A stretch of 64,000 nt of DNA from Mactra quadrangularis (taxonomy: Eukaryota > Mollusca > Bivalvia > Venerida > Mactridae). The stretch covers positions 18,812,464 to 18,876,463 of the forward strand of contig CM046296.1 in NCBI GenBank assembly GCA_025267735.1, written 5' to 3'. The notes below the pieces were generated by a model that was not told the DNA's origin, made no database searches, and saw only the letters and a list, made by a program, of their open reading frames with translations. The translations under genes were made by a program, and so were the position numbers. Positions 1-14,100 of the stretch are shown piece after piece; the first letter of the stretch is position 1, and the number at the start of each line of letters is the position of its first letter.

Positions 1-1168
1 GTTGCCCATCTGATATTTAACCTAAATTTAGTTACGAAGTTTGGCATGTACGAGCAGGTCAAATGCTCATGTTAGCTTTAAAAATCAATCAAATTAAAAC
101 ACCACCACATGCCTGTGTTTTATTTGATTCTCTTTCAATTAGACTATAAGTTAAGGTTGTTACAAAACCTCCACAATCACGGATATACACTTATCAAAAA
201 CTGCACACATAACCTGTTGCCTATAAATAGCCATACAATGTACTCATTTACATTTCCAGTAAAGCAACACCCCGCCTCTTCGAATTGTCAACGTCTTCAT
301 TAAAGCGTCTTTAAATATTCACAAGCAAATTGGAACTTTCTGCTGTTTAAATACATATTATCACGGAGTCTGTTTCTGTCTTACACATCAATATTGTATA
401 GTAAAGACAACAATCAGGTATACACGGGAAATGAAAATAACTAGTAATTAGTTTTAAGCTGAGTTAAGTCCCACATCTCCTTAGAATCGCAAATGTTTAT
501 CTAATAGCTTTGTATAGTTTTTCAGCACGTAGCTAATCAATTATACTCCATCTATCACTTTGTATCAACCAATACTATCTCATTAAACGGACTTTGAAGA
601 AACAAATCTTAATTAACATTGTAACAATAATTACATTCCTAACGACAATACTTTACGTTTGGAATTAACTGTCACGAGCTATACGCAAATACGCCATCAG
701 TTGTAAGGATATTTTAGTTCAAAGGAAACCGCAAGAGCAGAAAATTGTGCAGTCCTTTGGTGTAAATATTGTACAAGTTTCTGAGGTTTTAGTATGAGCA
801 TTAAATAATGTTTTTTTTCTCTTATTCTGTAAAGTTAGGGACCACAATGGGACCACAATGACCTTTTTGTGTTATTCCTGGTGTTGGTGTGCTTGATATA
901 TAGTAAATTACATCACGATATTTGTGTTTCTATATAATTTTACTGTGTACACTATGCCGAATAAATATTTTTATTATTAAGTTATTTTATAGGTGTGGTT
1001 GACATTTTACATACAGTAAAGTACCACTAAGATCATCTTGGTAAGTTACTGCATAATCATGCAAATTTTGACGAGTTTTGAGTCCCAAACGTTTAATTGT
1101 GAAGAGAAAAGTCCCTCTATTATGACTATTCTACTATTAAGTCCATCGGTGTTGTTAAGTACCAGAAG
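1..1168. other. Intergenic, no gene seen
   Basis: AT-rich sequence. Only a 64-codon ORF at 109-303 is present, with no recognisable domain. No clear transposon ends were found. Confidence 0.5.
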
Positions 1169-1405
1169 TATAGTTCTATTACATTAACCTGTCACAACTT
1201 AAATAATTACACGGTCAATGAATCTGTTATTTTTAACCCCTTTCAAACTTGTTAAACCCGATATTCAAAATCGCCGCATACATTGTTAGATTATCAATGA
1301 TTTATATTGATTGGTGGCTCAATGTTTTAAAAGAGGTTAAATAATAACACATTCAGTGACCGTGTAATTATTCAAATTGTGACAGGTTAATGTAATAGAA
1401 CTATA
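1169..1405. mobile_element. MITE, family M1, copy 1
   Basis: About 237 bp with long imperfect terminal inverted repeats of roughly 60 bp, starting TATAGTTCTATTACATTAAC and ending with its complement. The centre is AT-rich. TATA at both ends suggests a TA target duplication, as for Tc1/mariner-like MITEs, but this class is not certain. Confidence 0.75.
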
Positions 1406-1798
1406 AGTGTAATATGTTATGTATTTATTTATTTATTTAACCTCCATTTTCTTGAGAAGTAAATACACAAATATAATAAGTTATGCAAAAAATATTTAAT
1501 ATGAAACATATAAGTTAGTAATAAAGTCTTATAAATAAAGATAGAATGCTGGTATACATAATGTATGTATAATCTCTTGTTAAGTGGAGCAATTCACGCT
1601 CAAAATGATCGAGGAATATAATCAGTTCCAGATGAATATAAGTCTTAGCAATTTGCTACTCTCTAATAGAAACTTGATGTGCTCGTTCGCGTTTAAGTAT
1701 TGCTGGATGTACATGTAAGTGTCACAGCGACCCAAAAGGTAAGCACAGAATAAGTCTTTATCACAAGCGAAAAAGAAATTACAAAACTCTGTACTAAG

Positions 1799-2037
1799 TA
1801 TAGTTCTATTATATTAACCTGTCACAACTTGAATGATTACACGGTCACTGAATGTGTTATTATTTAACTTCTGTTTAACCATTGACCAACTGGTTCATAT
1901 CAATTATTGATGATCTAACTATATATGCAGTGATTTTGAATATCGGGGAAATTACAAGTTCCAAAGAAATTAAAAATTACAAATTCAGTGACCGTGTAAT
2001 CATTTAAGTTGTGACAGGTTAATATAATAGAAATATA
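1799..2037. mobile_element. MITE, family M1, copy 2
   Basis: Second copy of the same inverted-repeat element, about 239 bp, only 393 bp after copy 1. The ends (CTGTCACAACTT..., ...AAGTTGTGACAGG) and the CACGGTCACTGAAT block are shared, while the centre is diverged. Confidence 0.75.
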
Positions 2038-3970
2038 CATAATAAAAAAAAAAACAAAGCACTATGAACATGAAAATTACCCTGGTCGGTTTGACTCAAA
2101 AATCGTTTTGACAAATAAACTTATCAAGTTGATGATATTGTGAGATGGATATTCTGCTTTTGACGTTCCAGACAAAAACACAAATCTAAACGAAATGAAC
2201 TTTCTTTTTTCCAAAGTTTAAGGTCTGTCGTTATTAAAAAGAGGTTAAATATTACATAAATACTTTTTTGTTTTAAAACGAAATAATTACAGTTTGCCTT
2301 TCCCATAGTTTTATTTAGATTGTTTCATGTTGGTGTTTAATTAACACCAATGATATTTGATACTATAATATAATATCTGATGATAACACTCCTGCTATAA
2401 AAAGAAAACCACGTTAAGGAAAGTATACCCGTTTATCAGACAATTAGTACTGAACCAATGGTTGTTGAACAGTGTTTACGCAAATGTGTGTCCAAAAATA
2501 GTTGAGGTGAAAAGGAATTCATGTTAACGCTATTCTTTTTTACAACGTCTTTGTTCATTCCCCTCCTATGTGAGAATATTCAGCATTTTAAGTCAATGTA
2601 GCACAGCCATATAAGGAGATGTTTGTTCTTTAATTCATGAATGGGTAGGTTGTATGTAGTAAAGTACTAATAACATCTTTTAATACTGAACATGATATCT
2701 ATATTTAAATAAACTCACAGGATACTGCGGCAATACAGACCGCGGTACGTATTTAATGTACCATTATTTCGCAATATTTCGTTATTTTTCATAGAGATAA
2801 TTCTTTCCTTCGCCAAATGCAAATAGCGAAACGTTAGTTTTCCATGGTTCATTCGATGAAAGCTGAAGTTCAAAGAATCTGGGTGCGTTCAGAATGTTTA
2901 CATTACTCTAAATGCCCAGTTCTTTCAGTCCAGTCTGCTACTAGCACTTTCCCTACAAAATCCTATACCATACTTCAATACTGAACAGTTGAATAAGCAT
3001 TTTATCAATAGCAGGTGATAATATCACATCCATTCTAAGACGCACAACCATTCGCAGTATTCGGCGATTTGGTACGCAACAGAATGTAGTGCGGCGCATG
3101 AAGACAAAATCGTTGGATAATTTCATTTTTTGATACTATCATTATTAAATTGTTATATAAATGATTACTTATAACTAAAGAAATATCAATCCATAGATAC
3201 AAAGTACTTTTAAACCTCATAAGATACAGAATCATAGTTAAACCAAGTATTCTACTTTCGATTTCAAATTACTGTGTAAAGAATGACAGATGTAAACACG
3301 TTAGAATGAAGGTTTAAATACCGGTTAAAAGTTTAATTTATAATGTGCATAGTTGGTTGGATAGTTGACTGTTATATGAGTAGACACCAAAAAACATGCT
3401 CTATTTGTTCAGTACAGTTTAACGGGCAAATCATTAGAATGTAAACAGTGCCACGTATTTTCAGGTAAATAAACACTATGGCTTTTAACCAGGTTCTAGA
3501 ATGCATCCCACACATGTCCCCAACAGGTTCATGTAAAAACAAACAATATTACATTGTTTTGGTGAAAAAAAGAATTCTTTTAACAATATGTCGGTCGGGT
3601 CACTACCCTTAACATATTTACGATTTATATAATGTAGCGTTTAATAAACTTCCAATGGTGATAATTGTCAAACAAAGATGTACGCCTACTTGTTTACGTA
3701 TTTTCAGAAACAACTGATAATTTGTTAATAGGCTTCTGGTGTGGTGATCTTTAAGACTTTTGTCTTGAAGGTATTAATTGGATATTGTTGACTTTGTTTT
3801 CGTTATTTGTTTGAAATGTCCTTGTAAAACTAAAGTTTAAAAATCTTTTTTGAATTTTACTGTTGCTGTTCCTAACATGTTTTCGGATTACTTCTGATTT
3901 TTTCAGCTGGACTATTGTTATTGTTTATACAGTAGAACAGAACTGTTAGCATTAACATGTCCCTATTCGT
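2038..3970. other. Intergenic, no gene seen
   Basis: AT-rich sequence with ORFs up to 66 codons (for example 3035-3235 minus) that show no domain, splice context or codon pattern of a gene. Confidence 0.5.
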
Positions 3971-4415
3971 TAGGGCTGCTGCGAGTATCCGAGTACTCGG
4001 ATATTCGCGATCCCGACTAGAAAATCGAGTACAAATATTCGTCACATCCGCAATCGTCGGATCGCGATCCATTTTTTGAAATAATGAAAGAACATTTTCA
4101 ACTTAATTACCACTACAAACGAGCCGCACTACTAATGAAAATTGTAATGTAGTTCAAAATTTCGATTGATACACATTTAAACAAAAATGTTATCACTGAA
4201 AATTTCCATTTACGCCTTGTAATAGAAATGTTTGGAGTACATGGTTTCGATTTTCATTAAGTAAAAGCTTCTGAAATTCTTCACTTATTTTTGTAATTAC
4301 ATGAATCCCTTAATGTTTCTTCATGAACTCGTGAATCGTGGTTCGATTCGTGAATCGCTACACATGAATCGTGGTTCGGATCGGATCGCCACTTGCTCAA
4401 CGATCCACGGCCCTA
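3971..4415. mobile_element. hAT-like MITE with 8-bp target duplication
   Basis: It begins TAGGGCTGCTGCGA and ends CCACGGCCCTA, short inverted ends typical of hAT elements. It is flanked by CTATTCGT (3963-3970) and CTATTTGT (4416-4423), an 8-bp target duplication with one mismatch. The interior has several subterminal repeats of the kind GAATCGTGGTTCG and GATCGCGATCC. No transposase is present. Confidence 0.85.
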
Positions 4416-4589
4416 CTATTTGTTTAACTTAATCAAAATATATAAGGTTAATAATTTATATTCTCCAATCAATCTTTCAGAACCTTTATATTTATAGCAG
4501 TTTATTTTACACTCAGCACATGATACATGTGAATAGAGGTACAATATAGAAAAAAACAGTACATAGATGATATATACATGATACCAACA

Positions 4590-4656
4590 GGTAGGAACCT
4601 CCTTGTGTCATTCAAGATTGTTATTAATCTTTGAAGGACGTTAGGAGGTTCCTACC
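4590..4656. repeat. Short perfect-ended hairpin
   Basis: GGTAGGAACCTCC at 4590 is matched by GGAGGTTCCTACC ending at 4656. This is a 67-bp inverted repeat with a short loop, possibly a deleted MITE core or a folded-RNA site. Confidence 0.6.
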
Positions 4657-7600
4657 TTACGGTATTTTACAAGTTATGCCATGATTATTTGGGGAAAAAG
4701 TCAATCAATAAAAGTGAAAATTAAAGTACACATATAAAAAAGGGAGTAATTAGTTGTTAAAGCCAGGTAAATTGTTAAAAGTTTTCAGGATATATATTTA
4801 CTAATTTTAGCCAAGCGATCGACATTTTCTTCATTCATGATACGTTTGAATAATAGGATGTTACTATAATTACTAAGATTAACAAATGATAAAAAATTAT
4901 GTCGTTCATTTTTAAAGAATGTACATTGGAGTAAGTATTGAAATTCATATATTGTTTAGAAAGTTTGTAATTACAACAACTAGCTTTGTTAACATGTAAT
5001 TTAGTTTTATCAATGATGGTAACCATACCACCAAAGACAAGGTACAAAAATGTATGGATGTATACAAAATGATATGTTACTCCGAAAATGGTAATTCAAT
5101 AACTTTACAACAGTTTTGTTATAAACCATTTACAAGTTTATATACATTAGCATGTGAACCATTATCAATATTTATCTATATAGAACGAGTTTAAATGTTT
5201 ACTTCATTACAAGAGAGCTGCAAACATAACATACGTTAAGTAACAAAACCGAACTCGATTCCTACGATCAATGCTGATTTTGTTTTAGTCTAACATGTAT
5301 ACAATATTTGGTAACTTAATCACAGTTTTCATGAGCCCTTGTGGTTCCAAGAGCACTAATCTAGGTTTTTAAATTAGTTTGTTATAACAAGCAAAGATAT
5401 TCATTAAGATGTTAGTACCGAATCATACATTGTATGGCACTTTCGTAGTTATTCTATAAAAACTCTAAAATGTACGTCACACCCTCACTTATTGCCATTA
5501 AATGCTTATTAAGTTGGAATTCCCTCAATCATTTGTCACAGTTAGAAATGATTTATAAAAACTGTTATAAATGTTTACAAAATATTTTTTTCAGTCCACA
5601 TCACATGTAATATATGATTATATCACTGAGCACAAAAAAATACACTACCACCTCTGATCATGATAACAAACCAACCAATCGTCAGTTGTACTCAGCCAGA
5701 AAGAACAGTTGGTCCTAGAATAGTCAGTATAACATCATATAACACAACTACGTACACTAAGCTTATCATAGTTATAGATAAGTTTCCTAAAACACCATGC
5801 CATAGTTAAATTCTTTTTTTTTACCATAAACGTATGAAAACATACCAAGGACAGCAAAAGTAAAAAAAGCAAAAAGAAAAAAATCAGGATGTTTAAGATC
5901 TTACTTTTTTGTAGTAAAATGGACACGACAAAAATTACGAAACAAAAGTATAGTTAATTACGTTACAAGTATATATAGAAGTAGACATGGTAAAAGAGCA
6001 TGATGAGAAATCAGAGGCCCTACAAACCTTACTGATGTAGGATGTTGATAAATATGTGATTGTTACTTTTACAAACATCCAAGCAAATAGCTTTGTAAGG
6101 TTGAACAAATCTTGTTTTATTATCATTACTAATTAAATAAAATTTTAAAATAATGATGCTTAGTCTGATTTAGAGATACCTTAATGCACCTCACTACGTT
6201 TACGATTGAAACAACATGCGTTTCAATAAGATAGCAAATGTTGTTATTTGTACAACAAAGACTATTCCACATTGCGTGTTGGTTAAGTCCTTAGATAACA
6301 TCACATTGCTTCTATGTCGACTACTTTATGCTATAAAACGAGAGACAAATACAATATTACAGGTATTTTGTCATTTATCCGGGTAAAAGAAAGAGTTTTT
6401 AATTAAGTACGTGTACAATTAATTAATACATGTACTCCCATTGCTTTGTTCACCACAGTGACAATAGAATGATGTTTCTTTGTTCTCATGTTTAATTATC
6501 ATACGTTTACATGCATTTATAAATACAACTTAGAAAAGATTTAGTTTGATTTTGAATATATGACGTTGTTGACGCCCCATAGCAATAATTAATGCCATAT
6601 AAAGCAGACAGTTCAACTTACCACTTTTATTAGGCAGCAACAGTTTTCTAGACTCATGTAACAGCAGTTGGCTGTCTTCTTGTATAACGACAAGTGCTTG
6701 TTAGCTAGACTCGATCTCTTGGCCATCTATCAATGGCAGATTTGTTTGTTTGTTTGGGTTTGAGGGCGCACCAACACAAAAAGGCCACATCGCGCCGAAA
6801 GCAATCAATTATACTATTAATTCAATCGAAATTAATGATGGCAGATAAAGTAAGTCAACGACCAATTACTTTATTGAGGATGCATGTTAAGTACAGGTAA
6901 ATTTAAAAAAAAACTTGTTCTGAACAGTATGGTTACCATTAGCATTGGTTGTTTTATAGCAAAAATATCATCACATACAAAACAAATCAAAGCTACACTC
7001 GTAAAATAAGTGGTATATCTTTTAAAATTATCATAACATACTGCGTAATTTATCTTTGAAATATTTAAACACAATCCTTAAACATATTGGTTCATTTGTT
7101 TAGAAAACATAACAAAAAACTATGTTATTCAAATTGTAATATTTTATAATAGAATATCTAATAGAGAAGATAGTGTTCATTTAATTGGATGCTCAAACAC
7201 GATATCTTCAGTCTTGAATAAGAGGACTAAATTAATTGAGCAAATGGTCTCCTTTTACAAAAATAAACAACTGTCCATCAACAAACAAAAATCCTAATCA
7301 ATGGGAGCATTTTCACATTTTCAATTTACTTAAAACGAAGTTCCGAATACTTCCGTGACTATCTTCAAGTCACGGAAAATACGGCGGCTGTTTCCGGTCA
7401 CAAACGAATGTTTCACAATATGTACACTTCCGGCGCACGAGACAAACCCCGCCAAAACATTCTGTTAACTGAATGCCATTGAAATCTGTCTATTCTGGGT
7501 GAAAGACGTATTACTAGGCTATTGAACTAATTGGAGAAAGTTTTCTCAGTGAAACATGATTAATTCTCTTCAAGAATCTAATGTCAAAGTCAGATATTGA

Positions 7601-10600
7601 ATAGAATGGTTCAATTTATAGAACATTTCTATTATTGTCATAATGTGACTTTACCTGTTTGTTTGTAAGAATGTACACGAATCTCAAAGACTTATCTTAT
7701 AGCGTCTATGCCATTTTCCTCTTTATTGAAAGTCAGTCATCAAAATCGATTTGTAAGTAATTAAAATATTGATTGTAAGGTCTACTCAAGCTTTAGACTT
7801 CATGTTCATCAAATCTTCTTCAGTGGTATACATGTCAGTATGCCATACATTGTTAAAAACACATCCGGATATTGGATTGGATAAAAGACTTGTCAACACC
7901 AACAGTTTTTATTAAAACCATATATAAACAGTGCTTTAATTAAGCTTCTTTTACACTTCTCTTTAATATTGACATACCATGCAATCAAACAAGTATCACA
8001 ATAACCTTAGTATGTGATTTCATTTGTGTTACACATATTGATAAAGTAAACAAGAAATAATGCTCCTAAGTATTGTGAGTCAGAACGTCATTTATTTATT
8101 AAATAACGAAATCATAATGACAATCTCAAAAACATTTATACATATCACATTTGATTTAAAATACAAATATTGTGTTTACACATAACTGAAGCAATATATC
8201 GGCAACAAATGATGCAATTACGTTAGTTTAATGCAAACAAAATGAAGATTTCCAGTCGAACGTTAAAATATCTGAGCATCACTAGGTAAAGTGTCAAATC
8301 TTAAATTCGAAAAAAAGCATCATAGATCTCTTGATGTCCATTTCTATGTGATAATATTAACGCTATTTGATGTTTCTATAGCGAGAATGACAGATCTTGA
8401 GAAAAAATACAAGACATTCAGAAGTTACACATAGAGAACGAAGGTTGGAAATCTTAAACACCTAGACGCTAGAAATTACGATCTAACGATCATCGGAATA
8501 TCTCCGAAGGGAAAAATTACGCCAATTATCACTAACAAAAAGTGCTGACAAACTTCCAAATAAATTAACCAGTGCTAGAAATACAACTAAGATCAATATT
8601 TGCGCATTATAACCTAAATTGTGAAAATTATGGAGGTCTTTTCTTCCTAAGGTAGAACTCAATCCATCAAACTGTCTGAGATAGTGAAAGGGATAACTCA
8701 TTAGTTTGCTTCTTTTGCGGCGTTCACACCATGGGAGGAAGATAATCTGATTAGAGCTCGTTTTCTAGACGCTCTCATAACACCATTAGAACAAAACAAG
8801 ACATTGTTTGCCAATACGTGTATTAGTTTCATTCCCTTAAGTGAGGGCTAAACAGTTTATAAATTCTACCGAATCTAATTAAGAGGTTGCGGATTTACAC
8901 CCGTTATGTACTGGTATAATGAAACGATAATCAAGTTCATATCTGAGGTGTCAAAGCTTAATAAACTTGCAGAAGGTAATTAAATCAGGAACGATTAATT
9001 TTTCACCGTTACGAAAATATATGACATCGCTGAGTCTTATTTTTAACACTTGGCATATCGGATTTCCAGTCGGGCCAAGGGGCACGATGTTTTCTCATAC
9101 TGAAGAAAACAAAGAGCATTGTATAAACAGACAATTTGGTTTCAAAACGAGAAACAATAGGCAGCAATATTGTGGAAACTACGCGAGAAAATTTCGATGA
9201 TAGAGACGTCGTTACAGAAAATATTGCCAAACAATTTTACTACATTTGAAATGAATTTGTCACGTACATGGAAACTAACACAGTCATTGACTGGTAATAC
9301 AACAAAATCACTGAGATGTCTTTCTCAGGTCGTAAAATAAAATTGCTGTTAGTTTGATTTAATAAAATGACAGAATTGACTACTGGACTTGTGTCTCAAC
9401 AGAGGAGCAGGGTTGTAAACATCATTTGATTGTGTTTATCTTTATTTACTACTATTTAGATATATGTGGTTCTATGTTATATGGCGATATATTTAAGTTA
9501 ATGTCCAGACCAAGTGTCGCAATAGAGACCACTCTGTATATGGTATAAAAGAAATTGCATTTTATAGTCTATGTTTCATGTTGATGCCCGTTGCCCGACT
9601 TTACAGCTATTTTCCCAGGTCATCGGGCTGTATATTATTATTTGTCAATCTCTCTAGGGAGTCTTAATTTACTGAGAGAAGCCGATATGTATATGCGCAA
9701 CGGAAGTATACCATCATCATATATATCCACGTGCGCCTGGGTGGAGTGAAGCAATAAAGAACCCCCTTTTTATGTGTGCGTGGGACTGTACCGACATGGT
9801 TTTTTTATAAATTGATATGACATGCAGCAGCCTGTTTCGATTTTCAGCGCACTTATTTCCGCGCAACAACCACGACATAAGTAATCAAGTATAGCTTGGC
9901 TTGTCTATAAAACGATGTTCAGTGCATCAGAACTGTCTTTGCTCCTTTCGCTCTTGCAATTAACACCAGTATAAGAATCGTTACTAAAAACGCAATTCAA
10001 TTGTTACCGTATATTAAAACAATACCAACTCCTACAAGATATTGAGCGTCGCACATGTCTATAGAAAGAATAAATAAATATTACAAACATAATTGCCCAC
10101 GCGTTACTATAATTGTCTTCGAACGTTATATAAGTTACCCAGACATTGTCAATGAAACGCGCAAAATCATTGTAGTGTAATTTCATTGTGTCTACAACCA
10201 TAGCAACAAATGAATGTATTATCAACTACGATGCTTTGGTTTTTACATGGTCTACACGACATTTTTGTCGTCTATTAATGGCATTTGGCAATTCTAAAAT
10301 GATACATTCAAATTAGCATATTACATGTATTTTCATAGTTGATAAAAATAGACTGTAATAATTAATAAGAAGTGTTGTTTTATCATGATATTCTTCCTCA
10401 ATGGAGTGTAGTATAATAACTCAATGTCAATGTCATATTATACTCACAAAAATAACAGGATGTCGACTCATATGTATTTTCCTTCTTCTTAATTATAGTA
10501 TAAAAAATATAAAAAAAAACCGTTTATTTAAACCCAAACCTGTTTAAATATTATCGTCAGACACATACCCACAGACGTTGATAGAAAAGATTATAATATA

Positions 10601-10679
10601 TATTGTAGTCTATTCTATCAACAAGAATGTTTAAATGCTATGATTTGTAAGATAGTCAATCCCCATACTTACAAAAGTC
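4657..10679. other. Intergenic, no gene seen
   Basis: About 6 kb of AT-rich sequence without a supportable gene. The best ORFs (8483-8701 and 9009-9230, both minus, 72-73 codons) show no known domain. Fragments of older repeats are present, for example a CCTGGGTGGAGTGAAGCAAT remnant near 9737, part of SINE family C. Confidence 0.5.
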
Positions 10680-10875
10680 AAAGCTTCTAAGTCCTAAGAC
10701 ATGAACCTGGTTTTGACCTTCTGCAGTCTACGGCGTCCAAAGTCGTAAGTCTCGACCCCGGCATTGACCCACTTGTTACAGTGTACGGTTCCGAAGGCGT
10801 AAGACTCTAACACAGCGTTGACCCACTTTCCGCAGTGTACGACTTTAAACGTTTAAGACTCGAGCCAGTCCACGA
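10680..10875. repeat. Degenerate tandem repeat of about 53 bp, 3-4 units
   Basis: The motif CGTAAGNCTCGA, then TTGACCCAC, then CAGTGTACG recurs with starts near 10690, 10741, 10795 and 10847. It lies 240-430 bp upstream of the start codon of the lectin gene, so it may overlap the promoter region. Confidence 0.65.
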
Positions 10876-10988
10876 AGACTAAATATAATGTGAAGCTTAT
10901 GTAAATTAAATATATTGTTTAACTTTTAATTTTCCAATGTTCGTATTGGCCAATGACTTGTTCGATAGTTCTATTATTTTCCTTGCTG

Positions 10989-10994
10989 TATAAA
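10989..10994 (+). promoter_or_regulatory. Possible TATA box of the LU-CTLD gene
   Basis: TATAAA lies 124 bp upstream of the ATG at 11118, which would give a 5' leader of roughly 90-100 nt. The region is AT-rich, so such hexamers occur by chance. A non-coding first exon further upstream cannot be excluded. Confidence 0.25.
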
Positions 10995-11117
10995 CCTGTG
11001 TATGTACGTCTGACCTTGGATTTTTGTTCAAGATAAGAAATTAGTTAACACTTAAAATCTAAATCTGTCTAAAATTCCAAACATTAGTAACGTATCTTCG
11101 ACATAATAGAATATGCC

Positions 11118-11181
11118 ATGGATTTTCGCCTATCAATTCCAATTTTAGTTACTTTTGTTTTTATTTGTAATTTTAGCTATG
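11118..11181 (+). CDS. Exon 1: start codon and signal peptide
   Basis: It encodes residues 1-21 and ends phase 1 at TATG|gtaagt. The peptide starts MDFRLS, has a hydrophobic core (IPILVTFVFI) and ends FSYG before the mature E23, a textbook secretory signal with likely cleavage after G22. The ATG has G at -3 and G at +4. A second ATG at 11113 is out of frame and closes at 11148. Confidence 0.88.
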
Positions 11182-14100
11182 GTAAGTATTGCATTCGTTG
11201 TTTGTTGTATTTGGGCGCTTTATGAATTTACTATGCATGTATTTCGAGTATTTCGTAAAAAAGGGCTGTCAATATTATATAAAATACGATGATTTTAACA
11301 ACAAAGATTCAGTGAGGTTATTTGCATAAATCGGATTTAAGACTTTTGATGATACGGCCTCGCATAAGTTGTGTAGATATAAAGAAAAAAACTAACATTA
11401 ATTTTCATTCGCCAAAGAATTCTGCGAAGAAGGAGATCATTCTCAGATTAAATCTATGCTCTTTTTAATCAAACCAATCTCATAGCATTGCTTGGTACAT
11501 GTGCACCTAGTTGCTGACAAACGAAATAATTCGCTATCAGAACAATGACCGGTCCCATGGCAGATAAATATTATAAAAATATAGCATTATTACAATAGAC
11601 TTCCATGATTATGTCTACAATGGTTATTACAAAAGCCTACCATTTATTTACTATTTTTAATTAAGGTGGGTCGGTACCTTACTCGGAGAGAAAAACGAAA
11701 AAATATTGTGTTCACCGATTATGATAAAAGTTGGCAAGCAGATACCTTCATGCTTCTTGTTTGTTTTTTCTGGTAACCTTAGCGACATAATATTTTTGTT
11801 TGTTTTGCTCTCCGAGTAAGGTACCGACCCACCTTAAGTCACAGATGTTTTACTACACTAGATAACAAATCAAAGTGGGTGCAAAAAGCTAAAACAGGCG
11901 AACAACGGTCGCTGTATATTTTTTATCGTCACCAGTGAAATTCTTTTTTATTTTCGTTAGCTCTAAATGTATTTTACAGGAGAAGCAATACGATGTTTCC
12001 AATGTCACAATCTTGTTGACCTAACAAAATGTAATAATATAGTTACATGTCCATCGACGGAGGTAATATATTAAAGGTACTCATTCACAGATTTTAACTT
12101 AAATATCAACTTTTTTCAGAAACTAACTTAATTGTATGGAAACTCTTTTTTGAAGCAGGGAGTTAGTGTTTTGATAATGACAATTTTAGTGCAAATGGAC
12201 ATACAGCTACAAATGAGTGTTTAAAGGAGTAAAGCTACCACGTATGTCACGGTATAGACACTTTTAGTGCATTTTTGGGACTTCTATTGTATATTTCTTG
12301 CAATCTATATGCCAGTTTGTCTTAAAATATTACGAATTATTTTTTGACACAATTACAGACACTGAATAGTATTTTCCAAATATAGAAAAATCTTAACCAA
12401 ATCTGTGACCTAGTACCTTTAATTATCTAAATTTCGTCTTTTCACACAATTCTAACGGCGGACACAATCATAAATCCATGTCATAAATAGATCACATAAG
12501 GTTAAATGCTCATATATAATATCAAATAGAAATGAGAAATGAAAAGTTAATGCGCCCTACAAAAGGAATGTTTCCAGACCAATTCAATGGCTTTGCAACT
12601 TTTATGTTCTAAATTTACACGTGAATTTGTAGCAAAAATAGGATGAGTGAGTAGCCCAATTGTACTCTCAAAAGAATCTTCTGAAAGCTTATGTCACGTT
12701 GGCATTGAGATCAGTGTTCATGATGAAAACATACAGTGAAGTTCCTGTATATTACAAAACCATTCAATGTTTTACTGTTTTTAAGTCCCAGATGCTAAAA
12801 TTTGAGCAAAAAAAATGTCCCTTTACATGTACAATGACCATTCCACTATTTAGAGAACTCACTTTTATCTGCGGTTAAGTTCTGCAATAGAGTCAACCTA
12901 ATTCATCGTAAAAGCACGCGCTTTTTATGATTTTAGTCCAAAATGTTAAACTCGAGAGGCAAAAGGCTCCTATACGTTATTAAAACCATAGTTTTTTATG
13001 GATCTAATTGTGAAATATAACTGAGTGTACTGTTATACATTTAATGCGGTAAAATCTTACAAATTATTTTCAGTCTTGTTATTCAGAACAAGTAATCACT
13101 TCTACAGGAAGTATAGTGTATAATACAGGATGTCGATCTAATAAGGTAACTCTAAATAAGTTTTATCATAACAATATAACCACAAAACACTTTAAAGTAT
13201 TATGTCCACTAAACTCCAAAGGGAATATACCAGTATTATTTATAAAAATAGAAAACTTTGTTGTCATTAATATTTCGGCCGAAACCTTTTTCTAGAAATT
13301 ATTTTCATAAAATCAATTTATATTTTGACGATAGACGCCATATTGTTGACAACAGAGTTTTTCATTTTTCATAACTAACACTTTAAAGTAGTACTAGGTA
13401 CATACTTCTAGTCACTGACAACTGTCTTACATGATTTAGAATCAGTGGTAGGAGGGAGAATGACCGTAGAAACTACTTCAAGACCACGAAAGTATGCTAT
13501 GCCTAGGAATCAAACTCTCGACCACTCGATCTGTAGAATTGAGTGCAACAGACTAGCCTAGCTGAGCGGGTGTGTTTTTTGCAATATGTAAAACAGGGTA
13601 TCGGCTTAAAAATTCATTCATATTCAGCATAAAATTACAAGGTAACCTCGGTCTTTCGTAAAAAATGTACGATTTAAAAAAAACTACCGGATTTCTCAAT
13701 CTAGTATTTGGGTGTCTAAACACAACAACAACAACTCCTTGTGGTTTATTTTCAATTCTCAGTGGCTCATACATTAACCTTACTGATTCATTATCTTCAG
13801 TACTTTTGTAGTAACTATTAGTAAAAAGTTATTCGTACTAATGTAACCCGATAAAATTCATGGTCCGTACTGAGATTCGAATCCACGACCTCTCGAGTCG
13901 TAAGCGGACACTCAATCATGTTTCCATATAAAGCTAGCTTGAAGACAAGGTAGTACAAGTGCCGTATTATACATCTGCTACATCAATACGTACGGGAGCT
14001 ATCAACCACATATCGAATATTTAAATCAGCGAAGTTAATCAATGCGCTACTTATAAATGAATGCATTTAACAATATAAATGCACAATTTCATACTTCAGC

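Noticed and set aside
8483..8701. 72-codon minus-strand ORF with one hydrophobic segment
   Set aside because: A stop codon overlaps its ATG, no homologous domain is recognisable, and no flanking exons were found.
9009..9230. 73-codon minus-strand ORF overlapping a 77-codon plus-strand ORF
   Set aside because: No recognisable domain on either strand and no splice-site context; likely chance ORFs.
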